A DNA stretch of 51,089 bases from Butyriboletus loyo. Its lineage: Eukaryota > Basidiomycota > Agaricomycetes > Boletales > Boletaceae. Positions 33,601-46,189 of the stretch are shown one piece after another. How positions within the stretch are numbered: the first letter of the stretch is position 1; every line of letters begins with the position of its first letter. Under the pieces are notes generated by a model. That model saw only the letters and a list, made by a program, of their open reading frames with translations. It was not told the origin of the DNA and made no database searches. Both the position numbers and the translations under genes were made by a program. The stretch covers positions 1 to 51,089 of the forward strand of contig JBBPSI010000179.1 of NCBI GenBank assembly GCA_038093515.1. The letters are read 5' to 3'.

Positions 33601-35610
33601 GTCCCTCCCCCCCCTTTTTTTTCTTTTTTCTTTCTTTCTTTATGCGTGGGCGGGCACTGGGCAGCCGTAAAAGTGGCCACTTGGATATAGCGAGTGGGAC
33701 GATAGATCTCATCGATCGTGTCCTGTCCATGTTTCTGAAATGAATGTTCAATCCGAGACCAGCAGAAACCGTCGCTTTCGTGTCCGTCCGATAAAGGGAC
33801 AAGACTCAGCCCATCATTCATCGTTCATAATTCATAATTCATAATTCCAGCTCGGATATAGGCCTGGCATGCCACCTCGATCAACAGACAGACAACGCCG
33901 TGCGGCACAATCTTGATCCATGTCGTACGCATAAAAAATAAAATAAAACCACCCGAGGAGAAAACGACACGTCTCATCTTTGCCATCCAGAAGTTGACGG
34001 GTTGCGTGATCAACAAATCAAAAAAAACGAAAACGCTCAGGGTGTCAGAGGTTGTGGCACTTGTGCACGAGCCTCGAGGGCGCTCCAAACGAAGAAGAAC
34101 GAACGAACGAGAGGTTTACGGAACCCCTTGTTATCAGATCGCGTCGGTTACATTTTTGAATACGATTACAAAACCGATGGGGCTGGTGGCAGATGGACGA
34201 TCGAGGTAGGAATGTGTCCGTGTGCCCGCACAGCCGTTTTAGCGTTCTTGGATTGCGCCCCCGCTCGTGGGGTCACGATAGGTACCCAAAACAAGGTTAG
34301 TGTCAAGGGGAGGGCCAATTCGATGGCGACCCGGCGGCAAGGCCCAAGCGGCGCGCCCGGTGATTTCGTTGCTCCCATACCACGTCATATCAAGCAAGGG
34401 GCGATACGGTGTGTGTACAGCAAACCCCCCAAGACAGGATAACAACGCCCCCATCCCGGGTCAGTAGGGGACGGTCAAGGTTCGTATTAAAATTTATAAT
34501 GGCATGTCAAACGTCTTGCCGGTACGACCGCCCACCTGACAGAATCGATCCAATCAAGCCATTTATACTGTATCCGCAGCAGATCCAAGTTGCCGAACCG
34601 GGAAACTTTGGACCAGAAACAAAACGATGGGCAACAACATCCATCCCGAAGACCAACCCTGTCGTTTAATACGTGATGGGTCCTCTGAATCAGTGAATTG
34701 AGCTGCGACGATCACAAAAATGGGTAAAGTACCCTTCCGGCGTGTCTCCTTTTTTTTTTGCGGGGGGGGGGGGGGGTAGTCCAACTTTCAGCCGTGTGCT
34801 TTCCCGTTTCGCACAGCTGCTCAAAGCAAAGTCCAACCCCCGAGCGTACTTACGATAATATCATATCGTTACGCCGCCATAATATGCGTAAAATCAGCAC
34901 ACGGTCCCCAACCGTGTGCTTTTTACACAGCTATTAACCCCCCCCCCAATGCATCTCGGCGCACCTAGACGCACGGTTTTAGTCAAGGTGCCAGCTTTGC
35001 TGTGAGACCGACTGACCAACGTTTACAATTCACGACGTGGCCACATCTGAGATCGTGGGGGTCCAGAACGTGTCTGTCCGTCTTGGTAGCGCGCCGCCAC
35101 CTGTGGCACGACCTGTCAGTGTGGCGAAAGAACTTGAAATGGTGGCACAAGGTTTGAAGATAAACTTGGCTCTGAGACAGAAACACCGCACGTAGCGCAG
35201 CAAGATGTTCGGGCAGATTCCCCCGCCGGCGAAGTTATTGGAACATACCCTCCTGGGATATTATAGAACGGAAATATATCACCCCGGGTCGAGCAATCAC
35301 CGGTCGTGATGCGTGATCATTGGGTGATTGCTCCGACCGGCTTGAACGCATCAAGTACTGGATCCCATATCCAAGTTGGCTCACCTTCTTATCTTCGACG
35401 TGCAAGCTTGGCATTGCCCGTCACACTCGGAGCTGTCAGTGAGTTGCGGACCGCTCCCTGGCCATGAGGCGCTTGTCACTTGTTTCAGCTAACCCAAAGT
35501 GCCAACTCCGAACAAAACGCCCGACATTCATGATGAGCAGTGGCAAATAAATAATGATCATTGATGTGTTACAATGACCAACTGACAAACAATGTCGGGA
35601 TTTTAAGCGT
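30653..35610. other. 5 kb gene-poor region
   Basis: No confident gene. A minus-strand area near 32200-33100 shows several hydrophobic, natural-looking stretches in shifting frames (for example near 32430-32560 and 32750-33050), so it may be a decayed membrane-protein gene that I cannot name. The region is rich in simple sequence: a 17-C run at 33220-33236, AAATA repeats near 33360-33390, a CCCCCCCC/T tract near 33607, a 15-G run at 34762-34776 and a hairpin at 34896-34920. Confidence 0.45.
34896..34920. repeat. Perfect 10-bp inverted repeat (hairpin)
   Basis: AGCACACGGT and its exact reverse complement are separated by CCCCA. A related segment, CCGTGTGCTTT...CACAGCT, occurs at about 34792-34818 and again at 34912-34932, so the hairpin lies within a small partial duplication. 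Confidence 0.8.
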
Positions 35611-36726
35611 CTATTTCGTTGCGTCCAACAGCCGCTTCTCCGCTTCCTTGAAGTTGATGACATTCCAGATCGCACTCAGGTACTGTTGGCGTGTGAGTGA
35701 CCGCAGTCCGGCGCCGGACGACAAAAAGGACTTACGTTAACCTTGACATTGTGATACTGTACAAATGACAACTGTCAGAATGGTTCCATTCGTGCTCATT
35801 AAAACTTACCTGGAGGTAAAAGGCCTGTCAAAGAACGGTGAGCAAACAATGTAATACATCCCATGAAATCCAACACTGACATGCTCCCAAATATCCACAC
35901 CAAGGATCGGTACGTGCGCTGAGACAACTCGTAAGTTCCATATACATGCCCCCGACAACCTGGACATACAGATCAACGGGTCCTGGTTCGCGGTCGTGAC
36001 GATCTCGAGCTTCTTCGTGGCCGGGTTGTACCCCTAGCGAAACGGCACGTCAACATACACCACGCTCTCACCACGTCCAATACGACACTCACGAGCCAAC
36101 CCCACCCGCTACCCTGGATAGCAGCCGTCGTCGCATTGAACTCCGTCCTGAATTCCTCCACAGACCCAAAGTCGCGCTCCAAGGCCTGCTTCAAAGGTCC
36201 ATCCGCGAGCTTACCCCCATCCTTGTTCGCAGGGGACAAGTTCGTCCAGAACAACGAATGGTTGATATGTCCTAGTTCACACCGTTAAAACAAACGCATA
36301 CATGCATACCAAAAACATAAATAAAAATAATGCGAGGGAACCCAAGGGCACAAATGACCACGTACCCCCACCGTTAAACCTGAGCGCAGACTGCAACACA
36401 ATCTTTTCGCGCACAGACGTCGACTCGGCGTACGCCTTTTCGGCGACGTTCAAACCGTTGACGTAGGCCTGGTGATGCTTCGTATGGTGCAACTTCATGA
36501 TCTGCTCCGAGATATGGGGTTCGAGTGCCTAATCGATAAGTACATGGATGCATGTGTGCCTTTATTAGCGGTGCGCCCTTCGTTCGACCCCAACCCGCCC
36601 TGAACTAGAACGCACATTGTAATCGTAGGGCAAGTCTGGGAGCGTGTGGATCGAGGCGACGCTTCCTGGTCTAGAAAACGCACGCACGAGAGCTGGTCTC
36701 AGCGTAGTTCTGGTGATGGACAGCAT
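35611..36726 (-). CDS. SOD2: Mitochondrial manganese superoxide dismutase
   Basis: This enzyme converts superoxide to hydrogen peroxide and oxygen in the mitochondrial matrix. There are eight exons: 36616-36726, 36366-36528, 36093-36271, 35970-36033, 35881-35918, 35810-35824, 35736-35756 and 35611-35682, summing to 663 bases (220 aa). The N-terminus ([20 protein letters not shown]) is Arg-rich without acids, a mitochondrial presequence, followed by [18 protein letters not shown]. Metal ligands are His51 ([13 protein letters not shown]), His96 (HINHSLFW), Asp181 and His185 (GVDIWEHAFYLQY). IQGSGWGWL and [14 protein letters not shown] are typical. The dismutase signature DxWEHAFYLQY is split over three exons, with 15- and 21-base exons after it. 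Mn rather than Fe is inferred from family context. Confidence 0.96.
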
Positions 36727-37112
36727 TGCGGGGAGGGGAAAAGACGAGGTCGATGTGAAATGCGTTGGGAACGTCGCGGTTTGCGCCCCTCCAGGATAAC
36801 GTCATAACCCGCAAATACACCATTTCCCTGAATTTTCCGATTTCAAACTCCGAAAAGGCGTACCTAATTACCTAAGTACTACCACAATGCTACATCTGCA
36901 ACGCAATCTTACACCTTTATCTCCCTGTCAGATCGGTAGTCTTGTCAGCGAGAGACAGTAACTCTCAGACCAACTTGGTCCACTAAATTGTACCATCGCA
37001 AGGTTTGAGATCATTTGAAACATTTCCTTTTTAACCTGATAAAATAATCACACGTGGAACGAAAACAAGAGAAGAAACGGATAAAAGTAATAATGATCAG
37101 TAGAAGAAAAAC

Positions 37113-37156
<44 letters not shown>

Positions 37157-37243
37157 AGAAAAGGAAAACCTAACGACAACATTAACGAAAAACAAAGGAC
37201 AATGAATAGGTGATTCATATCACAGCACAGGAATAAAAAGACC
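36727..37243. other. SOD2 promoter / SET3-like 3' flank
   Basis: Both neighbours are on the minus strand. The right half has a long GA tract. No gene is seen. Confidence 0.5.
37116..37152 (+). repeat. (GA)n microsatellite
   Basis: About 18 uninterrupted AG/GA units lie about 90 bases downstream of the stop codon of the Set3-type gene, probably in or near its 3' UTR. Confidence 0.92.
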
Positions 37244-40200
37244 TCATCTCCCCCATCCATTGCTGCCAGCTCGACCTCGCGACCTCGCCTGCGTAGCCCA
37301 TTGTCGGTCACCACGCTCCCAATCGATCCGGTCTCGGTCGGCTGATGGTCCCCGTGGGATGTATTGAGAACCCGCGTACGGCGGCCGAGTGGATGCATAC
37401 GGTGGTGGGTGCGTCGACTGAGTCATACTCCCCCGCAGAGCACGGGGCCCGCTTGGAAGGGGTCGGGAGGATATTGGCACTGGTGTAGGACCAGCAGCAT
37501 TTGACAACGGAGAACGGGAAAGCGGGGGAGCAGGCCGACGGGGGACAGGTGCAGTCGAGGATGAGGTAGGTCCAAAGCCTGGCGACGCTGGGTGAACGGC
37601 ATGGAACGAGCGCGGCTGTGTGGGTGGTGTATGTGACCGCGGCAAATAGGTTTTTGGTGGAGTGGAACTAGTAATCTCGCCATCCTCGTGTGAGGGGCGA
37701 CGGGAAGATGGGATGCTCGACGACGAAGCGGGGACGTGGGCATGCGGGGGTGCATTCGGATTTGGTGTAGAAATAGGGGTACAAACTGAATTCGAACGCG
37801 AATTGACGACGGATGTAGACGTTGATGTCGACATGGAGGCAGGTGTTGACGTAGAACCAGGCGTTGAAGGAGGGACCGATCTGGGTACAGAGCCTACGGG
37901 TGCGATGCGGTCTACCGTTGTGATTTCCCTTGCCTGCTTGGTCGTCAATGGCGGTGGCGGAGGGTCAGGAGCAAAGCTCACAACATCAGGCAAGCGATCA
38001 TCAGAACCAGCAACTCCACTCGGTACCATCGCATCCACTATCTCCATTTTGGCCGTGAGCGTGATCGGAGGCTTGCCATCGATTTGCATCTGCGTTTGAT
38101 CCGTGCTATTCTTGTTATCGAAAATACGTGATGAAGTTGTCGGTGAACGTGCAGGCTGTGGAGAGGACCGAGTGGTGTCCAAAGTCTTCGCCCCTTCCAT
38201 CATAGATGGCACCTGCGTCTCTGCGAATAGCGTGTTATCTTCTGCCGTAGCTTTCTCCTCAGTGCGCCCAGAACAATAAACAACGTGATGCTCAGGCCCA
38301 GCAGGGCCATCAACCACATTCGCGCCAACACATGCAGTCCATGACAAGTCCAGGACGTCCTCCTTGGTCGCGTCATCCATCTTCACATCATGGCCGTTGA
38401 CGATTTCACCAGAATCCGCAATCTGCACAATGCCGGGATGTTCGCTTACAAGTTCCTGTTTGACGTCAACACTGGGACTGGGTGATAATCCGGGACCATC
38501 AGGTGTCATGGGCGAGCAATGGGCTTTCGCTGCAATTTCATCCTCCCGCTGTTTCTTCTTGCGTAGCGCAAAATCCTTGAGGGACATTTTGACTTTGGGA
38601 GGTGGCGGGGGTGATTGTTCACGTGCTGGTTGCGCAGGGTCAGCGATCATCACTTCAGCTTGTGACGTCGTCTCGTTGACATCCGACGCCGGTGGCGACG
38701 AATCGTTTTCCGGCGTAGCACCGGGGGTCACATCTGGGATCCTGTGGGGCAGGGGATCTGACGGCGCTGGGGGGTGAGAAGAACAGGGCACGTGCAATGA
38801 CAAATATTCGTTCTCGGGGACGTGATTCACTCTGCTCTCAGGGAACGTCGCATGGAAGGGCCCACTGCCATCTTTCCTCTGGTCATCCCCGATGACGTCG
38901 ACATCAACATCCATGGCATCGCAGTCCAACGGAAGAACCTCCTGTTCGTTCACGACCCCGATCGCGTCCGCGTTAGTGGAGATACCACCGTCAGCATCAA
39001 GGGGTTCCGAGCTGTCCAATGTCGTCCTCCCTCTCGGCCGAAGCAACCCGTACAGTATTTCTGGCGACGCGAACCGAACATGATACGCTTCCCCATTGGT
39101 ATGACGTTTCTTCTCCACATCCGACGGAGAGTCTGTCTCAAGCCGTGACTCGGGTGAAGATTCATACGGTTGCTGATACTGTGCCTCAGCGGGGGTATCG
39201 CGCATGCCGTCGGGAGAGCTACGGGTCGCCGTCGGCGCAGAGACAGACCCGGGCAAAGAAGGCGATCCATTCTGCGGATGTAAATGTAGGGGTTTAGACG
39301 GTCTATGAGGTGGAGGTGAGGAGGCTCGATGATCCGAGGAATGCTGCATCAAGGCGGATGCAGCAGATAGCGACGCGGATTCGCTGGGGCTGAACGGTGC
39401 AGGGAGTTGTGCTGAGGATGAAGCATCGGGCGAATGAAGGGAGAGCTTGGAGAACGTGACGGAGGGCGACACACCCGGAACCACAGGTGCTGACGGATGC
39501 GAGTGAACTGGTGCTTGCATTACGGGTGGGAACGACGTCGGAGAGGATGGAATGTCATAGTTGACTTGCGATGATACAGGAGAATGCGCGATGATCGAAT
39601 TAGGAGGAGCTGGGGTGGCCATGTGCGTGCCTTGACTGGATGGCTGGCTCGACCACCCCAATGATGTAGACGTCGACGTCGGGGTTCGTGGCGGTATCCA
39701 CGTCATAGATACACCGTTCCTGTCTCGTTGAATGGAACCATGAGGAGGCGAGCTTCTCACCGCGTGAGCGTGTGCAAGCGACGAGACAGTGGTCGGATCA
39801 AGCGAAGCAGGCATTGGCGGGGGTGGCATTTGCCGTGTGTCTAACGAGATCGAGGTGAGAAACGACCATAACAGTGCCCCGCACGAAGGGTACTTACCGT
39901 CAGACCCATCGGCCTCCGTTTCCGTGTCAAACTCTGTCTCCTGCCCATCTGCAGCGTCTTCCCCGTCACCGTTCACACTCACCGAGCTCTGCTGAGGATC
40001 GCCCCCATTACCACTGCTTCCTTCCACAGCACAAGAAACATATATTGGACTTTCGGCATTCGTATCAGCCGGGCTGCTCCATCTTTCATGTGCTCTCCAA
40101 CTCTCGGCGCGTTTCGAGTAATCTCCTGGTGGATTTTTTTGCAATGCTTCCGGTTGTCCCGCTGGAGGTCGAGACCAGGCCTTACGCATCCGTGGGGGCA

Positions 40201-43200
40201 ACGTGAACGGAGAAGGGTCTAGGTCCAGATTGCCATTGTCTGCCACCGGGTAGAAAACGTTAGTAAGATGACCATAGGCAACAACCCACCAAAGCGAGAA
40301 TACTAGCAAAAGGGGGGAAAAAAGTACGTATTGGCTTCATCAAGTAACCACTCACCGTCAACCACCTGTGCTTTCCGTTTTCCTTTGCCACCCACGAGTG
40401 GATCCTCCGCACTAATTTCAGGAAACGCTTTGAGACTCGACGGCACAATCTCCACTCCGCCCCATCCACCATTCATCGGAACCTTCTCCCGCGTCCTAAA
40501 CCCCCGCTTCACACCCACCAACGGACCCAAATCAATCGCGTTCTTGACCGTTGGTTTCGGCGTCGACTCGGGCGCTGCTGACGCAGCAGCGCTTTCATCT
40601 TTCCGTCCGTCCACATCTGTCACATCCAGCACTTTGCCCTTCTTCCACACCTTGCGCTTCTTGACTCGTGGAGTCGGCCTGTCGACTTCGATCGATGCGT
40701 CCATCTCAATGTCTACGTCCACGTTCATACCCAACCCCCAATTCCGGCTCGGACGCGGATCCAAGTGGCCATCCCCTTCCACATCGACTTCCCCCTCACC
40801 ATCGTCCCACTCTTCGCTCGCACCATTCACATCGGAGGAATCACCCTCAGATCCCTCGGACGTCATCTCCCCACCGGGCCATGGCCACCGTCCCTCGACA
40901 ACTTTCTCCATAACACGAACAGCACAGTCTCGCGTCGAAGAACCACAGGCGCAAGTCGTGAACGTACTGCTCAGAGCATGGAGAATCGACGTAAATTGAG
41001 CGCGGAGGTGGTGGAGATATGCTGGGCTGTATTTGCGTACGTCGCACGGTTGATGGCGTTAAAAAGGTAGTGTATGTGGAAGGGAGAGTCAAATCAGCGA
41101 CCGGAACTTAGACAAGAAACAGATAAAGGCATGCCGCAAGACGAAAACTCACGCAAACATTCCAGGACTCTCCATCAGCGCAGGTAACATATGCACCGCA
41201 TGTCCGTCGTCCCATTCCCAGCCTAAGACAATCTCCTCATCTGCTCTCAAATCCCGCAGCGCAAACAGCGCAAAAGAGAGTGACGTCGGGTCCGCATCAA
41301 AGTCGGATGCCGAGGGCGCATCATCTTGGTCGGATGAGTCGTCCGTCTGTTGCCCTTGCATCCGCGACATGGGAGGAGGGACGGACCCACCGTGAGCCGT
41401 TCGTGGTAAATTACCGTCCTTGCAAACGGTGGTACCACCAGACGCCGCCTTCGCACACTCAGCCTTATGCCGCATCCCCTTCCCTTCCCTTCCCTTCGTT
41501 CCGCCACAGATAACGGGCCGCACCACTGCGTTTGGCCAACACCCGCACCTTGCCCACCTTGCATTGCCTTCCCCACCATCCTCTTTACCTACGGTGGCCC
41601 CATGTCCTTTCTCACCGGAGTTTGGAGGGTCAGGAACTCCTCCAATACCTCGTGCGTCTAGCCCGACTCCCCACCCACCTCCAACAAACCTCACCTGAGG
41701 CTTTCCCATACCAAGATGGGCGTACCCGTTTAACGGGTCAGCCAGATAAGCAGCAGAGGGAACAATCGTGGCTGTATATGGAGCTAGGAGGGTGGTCGCC
41801 GGGATCGTATCGTTTGGGTTGGAGGATGCGATTGTGTTTGTAGAGGGTGTAAGAGGGGACTTGGCGTACGAACGTGGATGCGATGAACTAGGTACAGGGG
41901 GAGACATGTAATTGGATATAGGTGGTGATGGATAAATAGAGGCAGGCGAGAAAGGTGAAGGATCCGAGGCAACATGTAACCTGGGAGACGGAGGACGCAG
42001 ATGTGCGGGTGTGCATGTCGCCGAAGCTGGCGGACACTGGGAATGCAAGCCGGAATGTAAATTGAAGTAAGACATGGGTGGGTCGGTCCGTAGCACAGTC
42101 CGAGGGACAAATACATCCACAGCATTCTCATCCAGTATCACTGGCGTCGTGTTGTCAAGAGGAAGCATGGAATAGCCATAACGATCCCGGTACCTGCATT
42201 ATCATTAGCGAACAGAGATATGCATACAAGCAACAAAACATATTGTCGCCTGTATACGACATCCATCGAAATGAAGAAATGAAAGAGCAGGAACCAACAT
42301 GAAAGACAACAAAGAAAAATAAATTCACCCTTGTGAATCCACCTTCGTATATCCTCCATCATTATATGTCTTCGGTGGTGGGTGCGTGAGTGGCGATGGG
42401 GGATTGAGAGCGGTAACACCTCTCCAGGCTTTTGCAACACGAAGCAGTTGGGCATAGACGGAAGGGTTCGGGTAGATGTCAGGAGGGAAGGTAACTGGCG
42501 TTTGGGATAGATTACTGGAGGTGGCTGAACCATTGCCATTAAGATGTAGCATGCGCGAGCTGCCAGGATGCGGTTGCGTTGAGGTGTGATTTGGGGGAGG
42601 GATAGAAGGGGATGAAGGATCAGCAGGGGAAAGCAGCGATGCATGTCGCTTCTTCCTGGACGATCCAGAGCCCTCGATAGCAGCAGCAACAGCACTTCCC
42701 CTCCTCGATTTTCGTTCCGCACCCGGACTCGTCTTCCTCCTCGAAGTTGGCTTCCCCATACCACCGCTTCCTTCGTCTACCGCCGAGTTCCCACCAACTC
42801 CATTGGTAGCTGTTGCTCCTGGCGCCCCTCCATTCGTTCCGTGCGAAGCCTTCATGCGCATAGTCCTCAGCCTCCCTTTTTGGGTCTTGACCGCTCGCTC
42901 TTTATCAACCTCCAGTGTGGGATCACATATCCAACACTTCCAAAATTCGGGTACCTCTCCGCCTTGGATGATGCCAAAACAGGCTGCATGACACCACCGC
43001 GAACAGTCGTCGCATGCGATCGAAAAGCCATCATCATAGGTGAATCCACAGATGCAGGAGATGGCATCCGAGTCTGGTGGGGGTGGTACATTAGAAAGAG
43101 CGAGTGGATGTTGCGACGTAGAGGGAGATGCAAGCGGGAGGTGTGAAGTTGGAGGTGTTTGTGGCGGGGCAGAACTGGTGTGAACGGGGGAAAATGGACG

Positions 43201-43608
43201 TTGATGAGGGTGTGGTTGGGTGGGTGGCGTCGAGGATTTCGTCGACACGTTCGAGAGTGGACGGTTGGATGTGATGGGTGGCGTCGAGGAGGTTGATAGA
43301 GGGTTAGACGACTGTCGCGGCTTGGTAGACAACCCGTCTCTCGGAGCGAATGGCGTCGCGGTTGCTGCTGATGGAGCTGGTGATGGCTGCCTCCGTTTAA
43401 GAGGGACAAGTGAAGGCGGGAGTACGGACTGGATGATATGCGGAGAACTTGTTCGATCGATGGTAACACCGACACTACTCGAGGTCAGGGACGGCCCATG
43501 CGTATGGGCAACGTGGCGATGAGGGTGTTGTGGTTGCGGGTGGGACTGGGCGTTCAAGGGAGAAAGACCAAGTAGACCAAGGGCGGCTTCTCTCGCATCG
43601 CTGTTCAT
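37244..43608 (-). CDS. SET3: Set3-type PHD finger and SET domain chromatin protein
   Basis: This is probably a nuclear subunit of a Set3C-like histone deacetylase complex. There are five exons: 42329-43608, 41153-42193, 40356-41026, 39898-40239 and 37244-39840, summing to 5931 bases (1976 aa). The start is MNSDAREAALGLLGLSP at 43608. The PHD finger (about residues 183-230) is C4HC3: CICGF, CDDC, WCHAAC and WKCWIC. The SET region (about 575-775) has LNGYAHLGMGKPQVRFVGGG, CGCWPNAVV and FALFALRDLRADEEIVLGWE. Next comes LRAQFTSILHALSSTFTTCA with CACG...RDC. In this family the catalytic Tyr region reads EIVLGWEWDD, and yeast Set3 has no known methyltransferase activity, so a reader or scaffold role is likely. 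The last 1100 residues are disordered and Ser/Pro-rich, with acidic patches. Intron 39841-39897 is 57 bases and stop-free. Confidence 0.92.
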
Positions 43609-44955
43609 CACACCCACGAGATACACCGAGAAAAACACTGGATAGAGTCGTCTCCGTGTTCCAGTAGTCGTCAACGGTGTCGATTGTGAGCGCTGACCGT
43701 TTTTCTTGTTGCCGTCGTGATTGCTGTTGCCGGCAGGTCAAGTCACTCGATGGTCCTCCTCGCTGCACTGGCGGCTTCCCCGGGGAGTAAAGTACGAAAT
43801 CCCTTTGAGCTCGACGACGAGCAGACAGAAAAATGAAAACGGTGTAAGAAAAGTTGGACGTTGCCTTGCAAAGTCACCCCGTTCCAATTCAATCCCTCTT
43901 TCCCTGCTCACTTTTCCACCAAACACAAGCCAACAAAGGGGCTTTTTCCGCCCCTTCAAGCTCCGACTCAATTCCAACAGTACCATCTCTATTCAAGTGG
44001 CGTAGACAACGAATAGGAATAGTCACCAGCCAGTGAGCTTCTTGAACGATATTTTGATCCGTTGGTTTCATCGAAACCGCGTGTACTCGCACTAACGTGG
44101 TCTGTGTTCTGATATAGCACGCAAGTCAGCGACGGGAACAACAAAAAGACTGATACGAGATCTCCGGTCAGCTTTGGCGATGGCCTTAGCATGTTCGCCG
44201 AGTCTTACCTTCCGGACTCCATAGACACTGGGACGTCGTACTTCTCCATCCCCCCACCACAAGCGAACATGCAGAACCCTCTGGCCCGCGGCTTGGGCTT
44301 CATGCGGATTCTGTGCCGCACCCAGATCATTGACACCGACCAAAGCAATTTGTTGGCAACCGAGGAATCTTCAGGGACGCTGCGCGTTGCGTTCACACTT
44401 CCCGAGGCATTCCAGCGCTGGTCTACGCCTGTGCAATTGTCCGATCTGGTTGGGACTATGCAACCAATTCGGGCCCGGTCTCCTCTGGCGGGCACATTTC
44501 GTCGACTCCCTTCCGCGCATACAGTATGCAACTACAACAATACAATACTCACCGAGCCCTCCCGGAATGAAGCGAGCAGCCCTCTGTGCGCCGAGTCCGT
44601 TGACTTTATGTCACGGACGCACGGCGTGATCTCTTACATGCGAACAAATATGCCGAGTGGTAGTGAGTCTAGGAGGGGCATCACGACCAGTGCGGGGACT
44701 TGGCCAAGAACCAATCAGAACCACTCCCGACAACGCACGACCAATATTGTGACTTCCTGAGAGGTATTTCTAGACACCGGCCCATAATGTTCCCTATGAT
44801 TCCTGTTTCCATGCTTAGCAAGACAACCCGTTTCATAGTTGTCTACGGTATGTCAACACATTCATTAGAGTACATTCCATCAACCACTGCTAGTACGAAA
44901 CGTGCTTCATGAAAACAGTATTTTGAAATGGCTTAATCCTTCCCTTCTAAGAATC
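43609..44955. other. No confident gene over 1.3 kb
   Basis: A 189-codon open frame at 44191-44760 (+) and overlapping minus-strand frames (44205-44531, 44092-44343) compete. The minus frames have a possible intron (donor GTGAGTATTG near 44553), but neither strand shows a domain that I recognise. The first few hundred bases are the SET3-type promoter. Confidence 0.4.
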
Positions 44956-46189
44956 CTACAATCCAACCTTCTTCAAGACGAAGCGCAACCACGTAACCTG
45001 AAGCCTGTCCTTGTCCTTCCTGATCCCGTCGCCAGCGGTCTTTGTGTAGTTTTGTGCATAAAAATGGGCAAAGAGTACCAGGAAACTTGCGATGAGAAGA
45101 CAGCCTAAAGTGGCCGTTTTCAAGTCACCAGCGCAATCGCCCATATGCGGCAAGTACGGCCAGTACGTGAACGCGAGATGTTGGTACGCTACGTAAATTA
45201 GACGTGAGTGAGGTCCGTATGGAGTTGCACAAAGATACGCGCAGCGCTACATCAATGACGACGCCGCCTATCTAACTCACCCCCGAATACGAACACGGCG
45301 ATGTCGATGACGAATTGGATTATTTGCATCGTCGTGACATGCTTCCTCCACTGCGGCAAACGGAGTCAAATGCGATCTACGGGCAACGAGATGACCAACG
45401 CACCCAGACCTTGGTCCCAGCTGCGGCCGCGAAAAAGTAATAATCTGCGAACCGCACACCTGAGGAATCGCTCGCCGCGGAGAAGAACATATCGGGCTTA
45501 CACATCACGACATGTACTGCCAAGTTGAGGCAAACAACCACCCATGACTACGTCAAAAAAAAGTCAACAGAGAAGTAAACCACCCAATCAATGCGCCTCA
45601 CCCCAGCAATTTTGGCCCCGGGCTGAGCAAACGCCAGGATTGTTGACGAAAGATGATGAAAAACATGCAAAAACGCTAAGATATAGGGGTCAACGTTGTG
45701 TTAGCGACGCTGTCGCGATGAAACAACTTGCTAAGTGGTCGTTTCCTGAGCACCAGATACACCGTGTCCAAGAACTCAATGTACTTGAAGTAATAAGCCA
45801 CGATGTGGTAAAGCTCGAATCTCTGAAATTTTCACATCAGACAAACTCATCTCGGATTCAAATTAGATTTTCACGTTCGTCCATGCAGCTTTCGCACAAA
45901 TTGCGTTGTACATACCGACGTTGTACCACACTTCCATGGCCTCTCCCATCATCAGCGTAAGTAACACTAGACTCCCAAGCGAGAGAAACGCATTGTGTAT
46001 GAGAAGAAGGGTTTTAAGCTTGACAGCAGGTCGGTCTTTCATGAGTTCCTGCAAGCCGAAAACAACCGCCAAGTAGGACAGAATGGCTGTCGATACCACG
46101 GGCCATGTAGACAATGGTGTTTTCCCCGGAATCCATGAGGTGAGAAAGGGAGGGACTGAAGGAAAGCCTGGTATCAGGGTATCAGCCAT
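44956..46189 (-). CDS. ELO-family very-long-chain fatty acid elongase (3-ketoacyl-CoA synthase)
   Basis: This ER-membrane condensing enzyme adds malonyl-CoA units to acyl-CoA. There are seven exons: 45875-46189, 45732-45822, 45602-45675, 45502-45547, 45404-45444, 45281-45350 and 44956-45188, summing to 870 bases (289 aa). Motifs are RFELYHIVAYYFKYIEFLDT (with the FLDT block), YLVLRKRPLTFLHVFHH (catalytic His box HVFHH, residues 139-143), VVCLNLAVHVVMYYYFF, and KHVTTMQIIQFVIDIAVFVF. Several hydrophobic helices are present, and the Lys-rich end (RFVLKKVGL) suits an ER membrane protein. Intron 2 has a GC donor (CCACTTA|GCAAGT). No GT alternative keeps RPLTFLHVFHH in frame. Substrate chain length cannot be told. 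Confidence 0.94.

Noticed and set aside
37662..39295. Plus-strand open frames of 90-145 codons over the Set3-type gene
   Set aside because: Antisense shadows of a low-complexity Ser/Pro-rich coding exon with no domain.
44191..44760. 189-codon plus-strand open frame as a gene
   Set aside because: No start context, domain or homology that I recognise, and competing minus-strand frames look equally plausible.
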